Below, in pieces: positions 1-7,272 of a stretch of DNA of 64,000 nucleotides (the first letter of the stretch is position 1; each line of letters opens with the position of its first letter). The position numbers and the translations under genes are program-made. The notes beneath the pieces were generated by a model that searched no databases, had not been told where the DNA came from, and saw only the letters and a program-made list of their open reading frames with translations. The DNA lies in contig NZ_WVUG01000008.1 of the NCBI RefSeq assembly GCF_017614965.1, positions 1-64,000 of the forward strand. The letters run 5' to 3'. Source of the DNA: Streptomyces griseorubiginosus. Lineage in GTDB: Bacteria; Actinomycetota; Actinomycetes; Streptomycetales; Streptomycetaceae.

Positions 1-34
1 CCCCCAGCCCTGTCGCGATCCCACACTCCCCCCA

Positions 35-50
35 CGGTGGCCGGCCACCG
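35..50. promoter_or_regulatory. 16-bp perfect palindrome upstream of SDR gene
   Basis: The sequence CGGTGGCCGGCCACCG is a perfect palindrome ending 44 bp before the start of the SDR gene at 95. Its size and position suit a TetR-type operator. A hairpin at the end of a gene lying left of the window is an alternative. The cognate regulator is not visible. Confidence 0.3.
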
Positions 51-94
51 GCAACACCGGACGCCCACCCGCACACGGAACTGGAGCACTACTC

Positions 95-898
95 ATGAAC
101 AGCACCGTCTCCCACCGTCCGCTCGCCCTGGTCACCGGGGCCTCCGCGGGCATCGGCCACGAACTCGCGAAGCTGTTCGCCATCAACGGCTTCGACCTGA
201 TCGCCACCGGCCGCAGCGAGCACACCGACCAGGCAGCCGCCGACCTCGCACGGCACGGCGTCCACGTCACCCCCGTACGCGCCGACCTCTCCCAGAGCGA
301 GGGCGTCGATGCGGTGTGGCGGGCGGTGCAGGAGACCGGCCGGCCACTCGACGCCGCGGTCCTCAACGCCGGCCGCAGCATCGGCGGGGCCTTCCTCGAC
401 ACCGACCTCGACGACGAACTCTCCCTCATCCAGCTGAACGTGGCCTCCGTCGTGCACCTGGCCAAGCACGTCGCCCGGCACATGGCCGACAACGGCCGCG
501 GACGCATCCTGATCACCTCGTCGCTGTCGGCGACCCTGCCCACGCCCTACGAGACCGTGTACGGGCCCTCTCGCGCGTTCACCCGCATGTTCGCCCTCGG
601 ACTGCGCGAGGAGCTCAAGGAACACGGGGTCACCGTCACCTGCCTCATGCCCGGGGCCACCGACAGCGACTTCCACGCCAACGCCGGCATGAACAACACC
701 GCCTTCGGCCCCGGCATGAAGAAGAACAGCCGCAAGGAAGTCGCCCGCCAGGGCTTCCTCGCCCTGATGAACGGCCGCGCCGAGGTCGTCGGCGGCGACG
801 CCGCCACCAAGCGCACCGCCATCGAACACCGCTTCCTGCCAGAGACGTACAAGGCCGCCCGACACGCCACCAAGGCCAAGCCGCGCCCTCAGCACTAG
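95..898 (+). CDS. SDR family oxidoreductase (catalytic Lys replaced by Arg)
   Basis: A 267-residue protein of normal classical-SDR length with a Rossmann fold. The nucleotide-binding motif TGASAGIG is at residues 14-21, and VLNAG replaces the usual NNAG. The active-site Ser lies in ITSSLS, but the Tyr motif reads YGPSR where the family has YxxxK, so the catalytic Lys is Arg. The start is supported by CTGGAG about 8 bases upstream. It is clearly related to the SDR at 61582-62391: both have GGAF(L/V)DTDL after the NAG motif. That paralogue keeps YNASK. The substrate is unknown, and activity may be altered. It is a single gene, convergent with the VOC gene. Confidence 0.88.
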   Translation: MNSTVSHRPLALVTGASAGIGHELAKLFAINGFDLIATGRSEHTDQAAADLARHGVHVTPVRADLSQSEGVDAVWRAVQETGRPLDAAVLNAGRSIGGAFLDTDLDDELSLIQLNVASVVHLAKHVARHMADNGRGRILITSSLSATLPTPYETVYGPSRAFTRMFALGLREELKEHGVTVTCLMPGATDSDFHANAGMNNTAFGPGMKKNSRKEVARQGFLALMNGRAEVVGGDAATKRTAIEHRFLPETYKAARHATKAKPRPQH

Positions 899-938
899 GC
901 GACCATGAGGCTCGCAGTCCGGAGAGTCACGAGCGGAG

Positions 939-1337
939 TCACGTATCGGACGGTGCCAGGGTGCGCAGGACGTCGAACTCGTTGCCCTCGGGATCGGCCA
1001 TGACCACCCAACTCCGGCCGGGGCCCTGGCCCACGTCCACCTTGGCCGCGCCGAGGCCGAGCAGCCTGGCCACCTCGTCGTCCGTACTGCCGTCGATCGG
1101 GCTGACGTCGAGGTGGAGGCGGTTCTTCACAGCCTTGCGCTCGGGCACCCGGATGAACACCACAGTGGGCGGCATCTGCCGGGCCCGGACCTCCTCGGCG
1201 GTCGGCTCCCAGGAGGCGATCTCGACCTTGCCCTCGCTCCGGTCGATCACCTCGAAACCAAGGACCGCGCACCAGAAGGCCGCGAGCCGCTCCGGATCAT
1301 GGCAGTCGACGACCAACTCGGTGAACCTACTGGTCAT
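939..1337 (-). CDS. VOC family (glyoxalase-like) protein
   Basis: A 132-residue single-domain protein beginning MTSRFTELVVDCHDPERLAAFW, a common start for actinobacterial glyoxalase-like (VOC superfamily) proteins. The end has the typical MADPEGNEFDVL strand that supplies the last metal-ligand Glu. Candidate metal or ligand residues are His in LVVDCHD, His in NRLHLDV and Glu in GNEFDVL. VOC proteins are dioxygenases, lyases, isomerases or resistance binders, and the sequence does not say which. A GGGGGAG motif lies directly upstream of the ATG. It is convergent with the SDR gene, with 40 bp between the stops. Confidence 0.85.
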   Translation of the reverse strand: MTSRFTELVVDCHDPERLAAFWCAVLGFEVIDRSEGKVEIASWEPTAEEVRARQMPPTVVFIRVPERKAVKNRLHLDVSPIDGSTDDEVARLLGLGAAKVDVGQGPGRSWVVMADPEGNEFDVLRTLAPSDT

Positions 1338-1539
1338 TTCTCCCCCAGACAGTACGGCCGGGGGCTCAGCCTAGGGGGTCGCCCACCTCGAATCTCCGCT
1401 CTGCTCCTGCCCGGCACCGCACAACACTCGCATCCTTGGAAGAAGTGGGCAGTGGTTCCGTGCGGTGGCCCTTTTGCCGTCCCACGCCGGTACGTGCTCC
1501 GGTAAGGTCAGGGCGACGTAACCAGGGAGGGTGGATTCC

Positions 1540-1653
1540 TTGTGTGGTGAGGCCGTTGAGCCAGCTCGAGCCGCGCTGTCCCCTCACTCGCACATCACCC
1601 TTCCGCACGCCGTGACGCGCGTCATCGCCCTCCCCTCGAACCGCAAGAGCTGA
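1540..1653 (+). CDS. putative small ORF (37 aa) leading the membrane-protein cassette
   Basis: This TTG-initiated frame of 37 codons is preceded by AGGGAGG (1524-1530) at 9 bases. Its TGA lies one base before the ATG of the next gene, the layout of a translationally coupled leader or small gene. The peptide contains CGEAVEPARAAL and ends IALPSNRKS, with no membrane segment or known domain. The next gene has no good ribosome site of its own, so coupling would make sense. It could also be chance, since open frames are common in GC-rich DNA. Confidence 0.35.
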   Translation: MCGEAVEPARAALSPHSHITLPHAVTRVIALPSNRKS

Positions 1654-1654
1654 G

Positions 1655-2263
1655 ATGAATCCTCTGACCGGGTTGCGCGAGTGGCGACGGATGCGGCGCC
1701 GCGACAGGGACATGCAGCAGTTCGCCGACGTGCTCATCGGTCCCATCCGCGAGCGGCTGGCCGGTGAGCAGGCCGACGCGTCGGGCGGGCAGCGTCCGGC
1801 TGACCCGGAAGCCCTGTTCCAGGCCCTTGTCGAGTCCGCGCGGCAATGGCGCGGTGATCGTCCGCTTGAGGTGCACCGAGTCCGCATTCCGCGCAAGTTC
1901 GGCGCCACTGGCATGTGGGTGGAGCGGCAGGATCAGGACGACGTGATCATTGAGGCGGATGCCGAAGTGTGGCACCAGGCGCAGATCCTCGGCCACGAAC
2001 TGTGGCACATGAGGCAGAAGGACGGGCTGACGCCCGAGCAGCTGGCGAACGAGGCCTGCTCGCCAACCGGATCGGGGCATCCGCACGCCGCCCGGCCGGC
2101 GGCCGCGCGGTCCCGCTTCGACGAAGATCCCGAGAAGGAAGCCGAGTTGTTCGGGATTCTCGTGGGGCAGCAGATGCGGTCCCTGATGGATCGCGACGTG
2201 ATCGCCGGCGACACGGCCCGCCGGATCGCGGATTCCCTCGGCTACCAGAGGAACCGCAGATGA
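1655..2263 (+). CDS. ImmA/IrrE-like HExxH metallopeptidase-type protein
   Basis: A 202-residue soluble protein. Residues about 108-120 read AQILGHELWHMRQ, a zinc-binding HExxH motif, and a downstream EDPEKEAELFG segment fits the third ligand Glu of the ImmA/IrrE peptidase family (COG2856-type, often annotated as a toxin component). There is no helix-turn-helix domain in the protein and no XRE regulator next to it, unlike typical ImmA or toxin-antitoxin loci. The stop overlaps the next gene's start as ATGA, so it is co-translated with the membrane protein at 2260. A role in cleaving a regulator or peptide is inference from the family. Confidence 0.72.
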   Translation: MNPLTGLREWRRMRRRDRDMQQFADVLIGPIRERLAGEQADASGGQRPADPEALFQALVESARQWRGDRPLEVHRVRIPRKFGATGMWVERQDQDDVIIEADAEVWHQAQILGHELWHMRQKDGLTPEQLANEACSPTGSGHPHAARPAAARSRFDEDPEKEAELFGILVGQQMRSLMDRDVIAGDTARRIADSLGYQRNRR

Positions 2264-3453
2264 GCGGGGCGATCAACTACATCAGTTGTGCTCTGCTGTG
2301 GATCGCGCTTCTGTTCCGTCTGCCCGATCTGGCCCGACGCCGGATCGATCCGTCCTTGCGTGCCATCGTCGCCGTGCTGGGGTTTGCCTCGCTGTGCTTC
2401 TTGTTCGGGGCTCCCCCGACCGTGGCGCTCATCAACCGGCTGACCGGTGTGCCCAACATCGCCGCGCCGCTCACCTACGCGGCGATCACCGCGTACAGCG
2501 CGGCTTTGCTGGTCCTGATCGCTTGCTGGCGGGACGGGCCGACCATGCGTCGTACGACCCGAAAGTGGATCTACGGCTACGCGGTTGTGCTTGCGGGCAT
2601 CGCCGTCCTGTTCGCCGCAGGCAGCCCTGCCGAGGAGCGGCGTACCGACTTCGACACCTATTTCGCGACGACTCCCTGGGTCGCCGAGATGATCGTGCTG
2701 TATCTGCTGGCGCACCTGACGGCCGTGACGGTCAGCGCCACATGGGCGCTGCGCTGGGCACGTGAGAAGGAGGTTCGACAGCGTCCCTGGCTTCGGGCCA
2801 GCCTCTTGACGATCGGCACTGGCACCGTGCTCAGCGCCGGCTACAGCGTCTCCAAACTGGCCGCCGTGGGGGCGCGTTGGTCGGGCCGGGACTGGCCGCA
2901 ACTAGGGATCTCCATTCCTCCGCTGTTCGCGGGGTTGGGTGCGTTGCTGACGGTGACCGGTGTCTTGCTGCCGCTGGCTGGGCATCACTTTTCGTCCTGG
3001 GGCGACTTCGTGCGTCTCGCCCCGCTCGATGCCGTGCTCGATCCGGTACTGAAGGATCGCGCCCTGCGACTGGAGCGGCCGCGCTCCCCCTTCTTGTGGG
3101 CTACGTGGCGCCGTAGCACCATCCTCAACGGCCTCCGGGAGATCGAAACGCTTTTCGACAGAGGGCTCTACGACCACGTCGTGGAAGCCGAGTTCAGGAG
3201 GCTGCGGGAGCGGGGTGGCCGACGCGGTCGCTCAGTGACCGCTCACGAACTGGCCACTTCCGCCGCATGGGCGGCCACCATCGCCGCGGCGGCGCAGCAG
3301 AGCATCGGGCCGGCGGAGCCATCCAGTGAACCGGCCCCGTTGGCACTGCCGCGCAATCCAAGGATGCTGGTCCTGATCGCCGACGCCATAAGGAGATCCG
3401 AGCGTGAGTCTCACTACGCCGCAACCGACCCCGCCCGGGCCGGATCGGCATGA
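2260..3453 (+). CDS. multi-pass membrane protein, MAB_1171c-like (copy A)
   Basis: 397 residues. About seven hydrophobic segments lie in the first ~250 residues, followed by a soluble basic/helical C-terminal tail. The segments NRLTGVPNIAAPLTY and EMIVLYLLAHL recur almost unchanged in the next membrane protein (3502-4653), so the two are tandem paralogues. They resemble the actinobacterial MAB_1171c putative transporter family, which has no proven substrate. The ATG at 2260 overlaps the preceding stop (ATGA). Upstream in-frame starts would run deep into the peptidase gene and were rejected. A small ORF (3404) begins inside its 3' end. Confidence 0.75.
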   Translation: MSGAINYISCALLWIALLFRLPDLARRRIDPSLRAIVAVLGFASLCFLFGAPPTVALINRLTGVPNIAAPLTYAAITAYSAALLVLIACWRDGPTMRRTTRKWIYGYAVVLAGIAVLFAAGSPAEERRTDFDTYFATTPWVAEMIVLYLLAHLTAVTVSATWALRWAREKEVRQRPWLRASLLTIGTGTVLSAGYSVSKLAAVGARWSGRDWPQLGISIPPLFAGLGALLTVTGVLLPLAGHHFSSWGDFVRLAPLDAVLDPVLKDRALRLERPRSPFLWATWRRSTILNGLREIETLFDRGLYDHVVEAEFRRLRERGGRRGRSVTAHELATSAAWAATIAAAAQQSIGPAEPSSEPAPLALPRNPRMLVLIADAIRRSERESHYAATDPARAGSA

Positions 3454-3505
3454 CGCGCGCCACCTCCTGGACCCCACAGTCGGCGGAACGGAGCCCCCGG
3501 TATGA
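3404..3505 (+). CDS. putative embedded small ORF (33 aa)
   Basis: A GTG-initiated frame of 33 codons has a near-consensus ribosome site (AAGGAG, 8 bases from GTG). Its TGA overlaps the ATG of the following membrane protein as ATGA. It starts inside copy A in another frame. The product is Pro/Thr-rich and hydrophilic (it starts MSLTTPQPTPPGP and ends GTEPPV), with no signal peptide. The exact spacing at both ends suggests either a coupling ORF that delivers ribosomes to copy B or a genuine small peptide acting with the membrane proteins. Coding status is unproven. Confidence 0.45.
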   Translation: MSLTTPQPTPPGPDRHDARHLLDPTVGGTEPPV

Positions 3506-4653
3506 GTCTTGTCGTGTATCTGGCGGCGCTGCTGTTAGTGGTGGCCGCGATGGTGATCCGCCGATCCCCCACGACCGCTCCCACCTCGCTGACGGTTCCT
3601 ACCCGGGCCACGGCGTTTCTCGGCGCCGTCTGTTTCATCTGCGCGGCGCCGGCGACGCTGGCCGCCGTCAACCGCGTCACCGGCATCCCGAACGTCGGTG
3701 CGCCGCTGACCTACAGCTCCATCTCGGCCTTCAGCTGCTCACTGATCATCCTGCTGATCCACTGGAGGGGCGGACCCGCCCAGCAGATACGGCGGATGGT
3801 GCGGATCAGCATCGCGGTCTACGCCATGCTCATCTTCGCCATCATCGCGTTGTTCTGTCTCGCGGACGCGGACACCGAGCGCCTCACCGACCTGGACACC
3901 TACTACGCCAACGCCCCGTACATGCGGGAGATGATCGTCCTCTACCTCCTGGGGCACCTGGCCAGCACCATAGTTCTGAGCGTGGTGTGTCTGAAGTGGG
4001 CTCGCGATGAAGTCACCGGTCTCCTCCGCGTCGGACTCCGACTGATCCTGGCCGGCCTGCTCCTGGACGTCCTCGGATTCGAGCTGACCAAAGTCACGGC
4101 GGTCGTGGCCCGGTGGTGCGGATACAACCTCGATTTCCTGTCGACGACGGTGGCCCCGCCCGCCGCCTCCCTCGGCGCGCTCATCTACTCCGCCGGGTTC
4201 GTCCTCCCGCGTCTTTCGGCGGCGGCATCGGAGAAACAGAGCCTGGTCAACTACCGGGCGCTGCTGCCCCTGTGGACCGCGGTCAAAGATGTCACCACCA
4301 CCCCCCAGGCCGCCCCGCGATGGTGGCAGTTCTGGTGGCAACTGCCCAGCCGCCGCCTCTACCTGCTCGAAGCGCGCATCCGCGACGCCCTGCTGCAGTT
4401 GGCGGCTCAGGTCGACCGGCGCGTCGGCGAGACCGCTTACGCGGCCGCTGTGGGACGCGGCGAAAGCCCCGACAGGGCACGCATCGCCGCGGAGAAAGCG
4501 ATGATCACGGATGGCATACTCCGGGCATCGGGGCGGATCGGCGGCCCTGCCGATCCGCCGGAAAAACTCCGCCTCACCATAGACCTGGTCGAACTCGCAA
4601 ACGCCGTGAGCGGGACGCAGCATGCGGCACCGGATCACGTACGGGCACAGTGA
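3502..4653 (+). CDS. multi-pass membrane protein, MAB_1171c-like (copy B), TTA codon
   Basis: 383 residues, paralogous to the protein at 2260: shared blocks are NRVTGIPNVGAPLTY and EMIVLYLLGHL, with the same run of about seven membrane segments and a cytosolic-looking C-terminal ~130 residues. Codon 12 is TTA (3535-3537), a rare leucine codon that in Streptomyces requires the developmentally regulated bldA tRNA, so this protein may appear only late in growth. Its start is coupled to the 33-codon ORF. The FAD oxidoreductase follows after 28 bp. Function is unknown; transport or sensing is likely from topology only. Confidence 0.75.
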   Translation: MSLVVYLAALLLVVAAMVIRRSPTTAPTSLTVPTRATAFLGAVCFICAAPATLAAVNRVTGIPNVGAPLTYSSISAFSCSLIILLIHWRGGPAQQIRRMVRISIAVYAMLIFAIIALFCLADADTERLTDLDTYYANAPYMREMIVLYLLGHLASTIVLSVVCLKWARDEVTGLLRVGLRLILAGLLLDVLGFELTKVTAVVARWCGYNLDFLSTTVAPPAASLGALIYSAGFVLPRLSAAASEKQSLVNYRALLPLWTAVKDVTTTPQAAPRWWQFWWQLPSRRLYLLEARIRDALLQLAAQVDRRVGETAYAAAVGRGESPDRARIAAEKAMITDGILRASGRIGGPADPPEKLRLTIDLVELANAVSGTQHAAPDHVRAQ

Positions 4654-4681
4654 ACACGTACGACCGCAACAAGGAGAACCT

Positions 4682-6112
4682 GTGTCGCAAAGAGCTGTCG
4701 TGATCGGAGCGGGCATAGCCGGGCTGCTCGCTGCAGCAGCCGTGTCCCGCGCGGTCCCCGAGGCGGACATCGTGCTCCTCGACAGGGATGTGCTTCCCTC
4801 CGGACCCGCGAACCGCCGAGGGGTTCCCCAGGGACAGCATGCCCACCTGCTCATGGCCGGCGGGTGGATGGCCATGGAGAGCCTGTTCAGGGAAGACGTG
4901 CGCAAGCGCCTCTTCGAGGCAGGCGCACATGAGATCTCGCTCGCCAACGGCATGCTGGCCTTCTCCCCCGACGCCGGCTGGTTCCGCCGGTACCGGTGGG
5001 ACGGCTCCCGCATGATCACCTGTACACGGGGCCTGCTGGACTGGGTGGTCCGCGAAACGCTGCTGCAGGAGACGACCAAGGTCTCCGTCCATCAGGCGGT
5101 GGTGGAGGGGCTGCTGGGCGACGCTCGGCGCGTTCGCGGTGTCCGCATCAGCGGGGCCGACCCGGCTCTCGGCAGCGAGGTGGAGGCGGACCTCGTCATC
5201 GACGCGAGCGGACGCGGTTCCCGCAACACCGAATGGCTCACAGCCATCGGCGTCAGCGGTGTGCAACAGAGGAAGATCGACTCCGGTCTCACCAACGCCA
5301 CCCGCGTCTACCGCACACCACCCGGTGCCGAGTCCTTCCCCCTGACCATGATCCAGGCAGACCCCTACAGCGGCCGGCCCGGCAGAAGCGCCATGGTTCT
5401 GCCCATCGAGGGCAACCGGTGGATGGTCAGTGCCGGCGGCACCCGAGGAGGCGAGCCCCCGAACGACCCGCAGGGCTTCCTCGACTACATTGCCGGCCTT
5501 CCCCATCCGCTTGTCAGCCAGCTGATCTCCGGCGCCGAGCCCCTCACCGACGTGGCGGTCAGCCGCAGCACCAGCAACGTCCGGCGCTACTTCGAGAAAT
5601 CCCCGGTGTGGCCGGAGCGATTCCTTGTTCTCGGCGACGCGTTGGCCACCTTCAACCCGGCCTACGGGCAGGGAATGTCCGTCGCCGCTCTGGGAGCGCA
5701 TGACCTGTTCCAGGAACTCGTCCGAAGCGATATCTCCACCCCCGGCCTGTCCCGCCGCGTCCTGCTGAGCGCCGCCCGCCACGTCGACACCGCATGGTCC
5801 ACCGCCGTGGCCATGGACGTCCTGTACCCGGACGTCAGAGGCGAGAAGGCAACCATCGCCGACCGACTCGCCGCCGGTTACGCCCGCCGGCTGACCCGCG
5901 CCGCGACCGGATCCTTCAACGCCGCGGCGGCCCTGTGGGACGTCACCAGCTTGAAAGCCCCCGCATCGCGGCTACTGCGCCCGGCAGCCCTGTTCGCCAC
6001 CCTCAACGGACCACCGCTGCCCCGGACGAACGAACCCCCGCTACAGCCCTCGGAACGACAGATCCTGCAACGCCTCACCCAGGCCAGTGGGGAACCACAC
6101 GGATCACGTTGA
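4682..6112 (+). CDS. FAD-dependent oxidoreductase/monooxygenase
   Basis: 476 residues starting at GTG 4682, which has AAGGAG at 4671-4676. An in-frame ATG at 4622 lacks a ribosome site and overlaps the previous gene. The N-terminus carries the FAD dinucleotide motif VVIGAGIAGLLAAAAVSR, and residues ~320-345 carry the second FAD motif FLVLGDALATFNPAYGQGM, typical of aromatic hydroxylase or geranylgeranyl-reductase-type flavoproteins. There is no signal peptide. It is the last gene of the 1.5-6.1 kb cassette and may modify a small molecule or lipid handled by the membrane proteins. The substrate cannot be read from sequence. Confidence 0.85.
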   Translation: MSQRAVVIGAGIAGLLAAAAVSRAVPEADIVLLDRDVLPSGPANRRGVPQGQHAHLLMAGGWMAMESLFREDVRKRLFEAGAHEISLANGMLAFSPDAGWFRRYRWDGSRMITCTRGLLDWVVRETLLQETTKVSVHQAVVEGLLGDARRVRGVRISGADPALGSEVEADLVIDASGRGSRNTEWLTAIGVSGVQQRKIDSGLTNATRVYRTPPGAESFPLTMIQADPYSGRPGRSAMVLPIEGNRWMVSAGGTRGGEPPNDPQGFLDYIAGLPHPLVSQLISGAEPLTDVAVSRSTSNVRRYFEKSPVWPERFLVLGDALATFNPAYGQGMSVAALGAHDLFQELVRSDISTPGLSRRVLLSAARHVDTAWSTAVAMDVLYPDVRGEKATIADRLAAGYARRLTRAATGSFNAAAALWDVTSLKAPASRLLRPAALFATLNGPPLPRTNEPPLQPSERQILQRLTQASGEPHGSR

Positions 6113-6211
6113 ACGTCCCGATCACGGTGAAACGTCGACCACGCACCGGGTGATTTCTCCGGCAAGGCGGTCGAGGAATCCCTGCACTTCGGCTTTGGGT
6201 GAGGGAGCACG

Positions 6212-7234
6212 TCACTGGGACGACTGCTGGTCGGGCGTTTCTCGTTGGAAGGTGGCGTACAGCAGCCACAGGGACGGCACGAGCACCAGCGCTCCCACCC
6301 CGAGCGCGACGAGGACCGCTGACAACACGGAGGAGTTCGCCGCGGCCTCGGTCACCGTGGTGCTGCCGACCAGCAGCGCCGGGTACTGGGCCGCACCCCA
6401 CGCCCACAGGATCGCGGCGACCGCCAGTGCCGCCGCGGCCCGGGCGGTCACGAAGCGCCGCCGCAGCAGCAGGCCGAGGCCGGCCAGACCGGCCACCGCG
6501 CTGGTGATCACCAGTGGCAGCGCGCGGTGGGTCAGTCCGTGGAACAGTTCGGGGGCGTCCGCGTGCAGCACCGCGATGCCCGCGAGGGCTACGACACCCG
6601 CCACCAGGCCGCTGGCCACCGCGTCGCGGGTGAACGCTGCCGCCAGTTCGGTGCGGTCTGCGCGGCTGGCGTCGGCGCACAGGTACACCGCCGCCAGATG
6701 CGCGCAGGTCACCACCGCCAGCACGCCGCCCAGCAGCGAGGTCGGGTTGAGCCAGCTGGTGACCACGTCACCCGCGGCGAGTCCCGGTGGCACGCGACCC
6801 GAGGCGACAGCACCGGCCACCGTACCGAGGAAGAAGGGAGTGAGCAGGGACGACAGCGCGAAACACGCGCCGAACAGCCGCTGCTGCCACAGTTCCGTAC
6901 TCGCCTTGCGGAAGGCGAACGCGGCGCCGCGGGCGATGATGCCCAATGCGGCCAAGGTCAGCGGGATGTACAGGGTCGACATCACCGCCGCGAACACGGG
7001 CGAGAACGCCGACCACAGCATCACGATCACGAAGATCAGCCACACGTGGTTGGCCTCCCAGACCGGCCCGATGCTGTGTTCGATGAGGGAACGCCGAGCT
7101 CGGCCACGCTCGGCACCTCCGGCCAGCAGGTCCCAGACCCCCGCGCCGAAGTCGGCTCCGCCGAACAGGGCATAGCAGGTCAGACCCACCCACATCACCG
7201 CGAGCGCCGCGTCAGCGAGCACGGTCACCTCCAA
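6212..7234 (-). CDS. cydB: cytochrome bd oxidase subunit II
   Basis: 340 residues, hydrophobic throughout, about eight or nine membrane segments. The N-terminus has the family block LFGGADFGAGVWDLLA, and IGPVWEANHVWLIFVIVMLW follows, both diagnostic of subunit II of quinol:O2 oxidoreductases. With subunit I it reduces oxygen to water at the cell membrane without proton pumping, with high oxygen affinity. It lies 38 bp downstream of cydA on the same strand, so they form one transcript. No cydCD assembly ABC genes are adjacent. Confidence 0.95.
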   Translation of the reverse strand: MEVTVLADAALAVMWVGLTCYALFGGADFGAGVWDLLAGGAERGRARRSLIEHSIGPVWEANHVWLIFVIVMLWSAFSPVFAAVMSTLYIPLTLAALGIIARGAAFAFRKASTELWQQRLFGACFALSSLLTPFFLGTVAGAVASGRVPPGLAAGDVVTSWLNPTSLLGGVLAVVTCAHLAAVYLCADASRADRTELAAAFTRDAVASGLVAGVVALAGIAVLHADAPELFHGLTHRALPLVITSAVAGLAGLGLLLRRRFVTARAAAALAVAAILWAWGAAQYPALLVGSTTVTEAAANSSVLSAVLVALGVGALVLVPSLWLLYATFQRETPDQQSSQ

Positions 7235-7272
7235 GGGACGTACGGCGGACGATCAAGGGGTTCATGGGGAGG

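Noticed and set aside
4622..4681. ATG at 4622 as start of the FAD oxidoreductase
   Set aside because: It has no ribosome site and lies inside the previous gene; GTG 4682 has AAGGAG and gives a proper FAD N-terminus.
1655..6112. Toxin-antitoxin system
   Set aside because: The HExxH protein resembles proteins annotated as toxin components, but no antitoxin or XRE gene is adjacent and the operon continues with membrane and redox genes.
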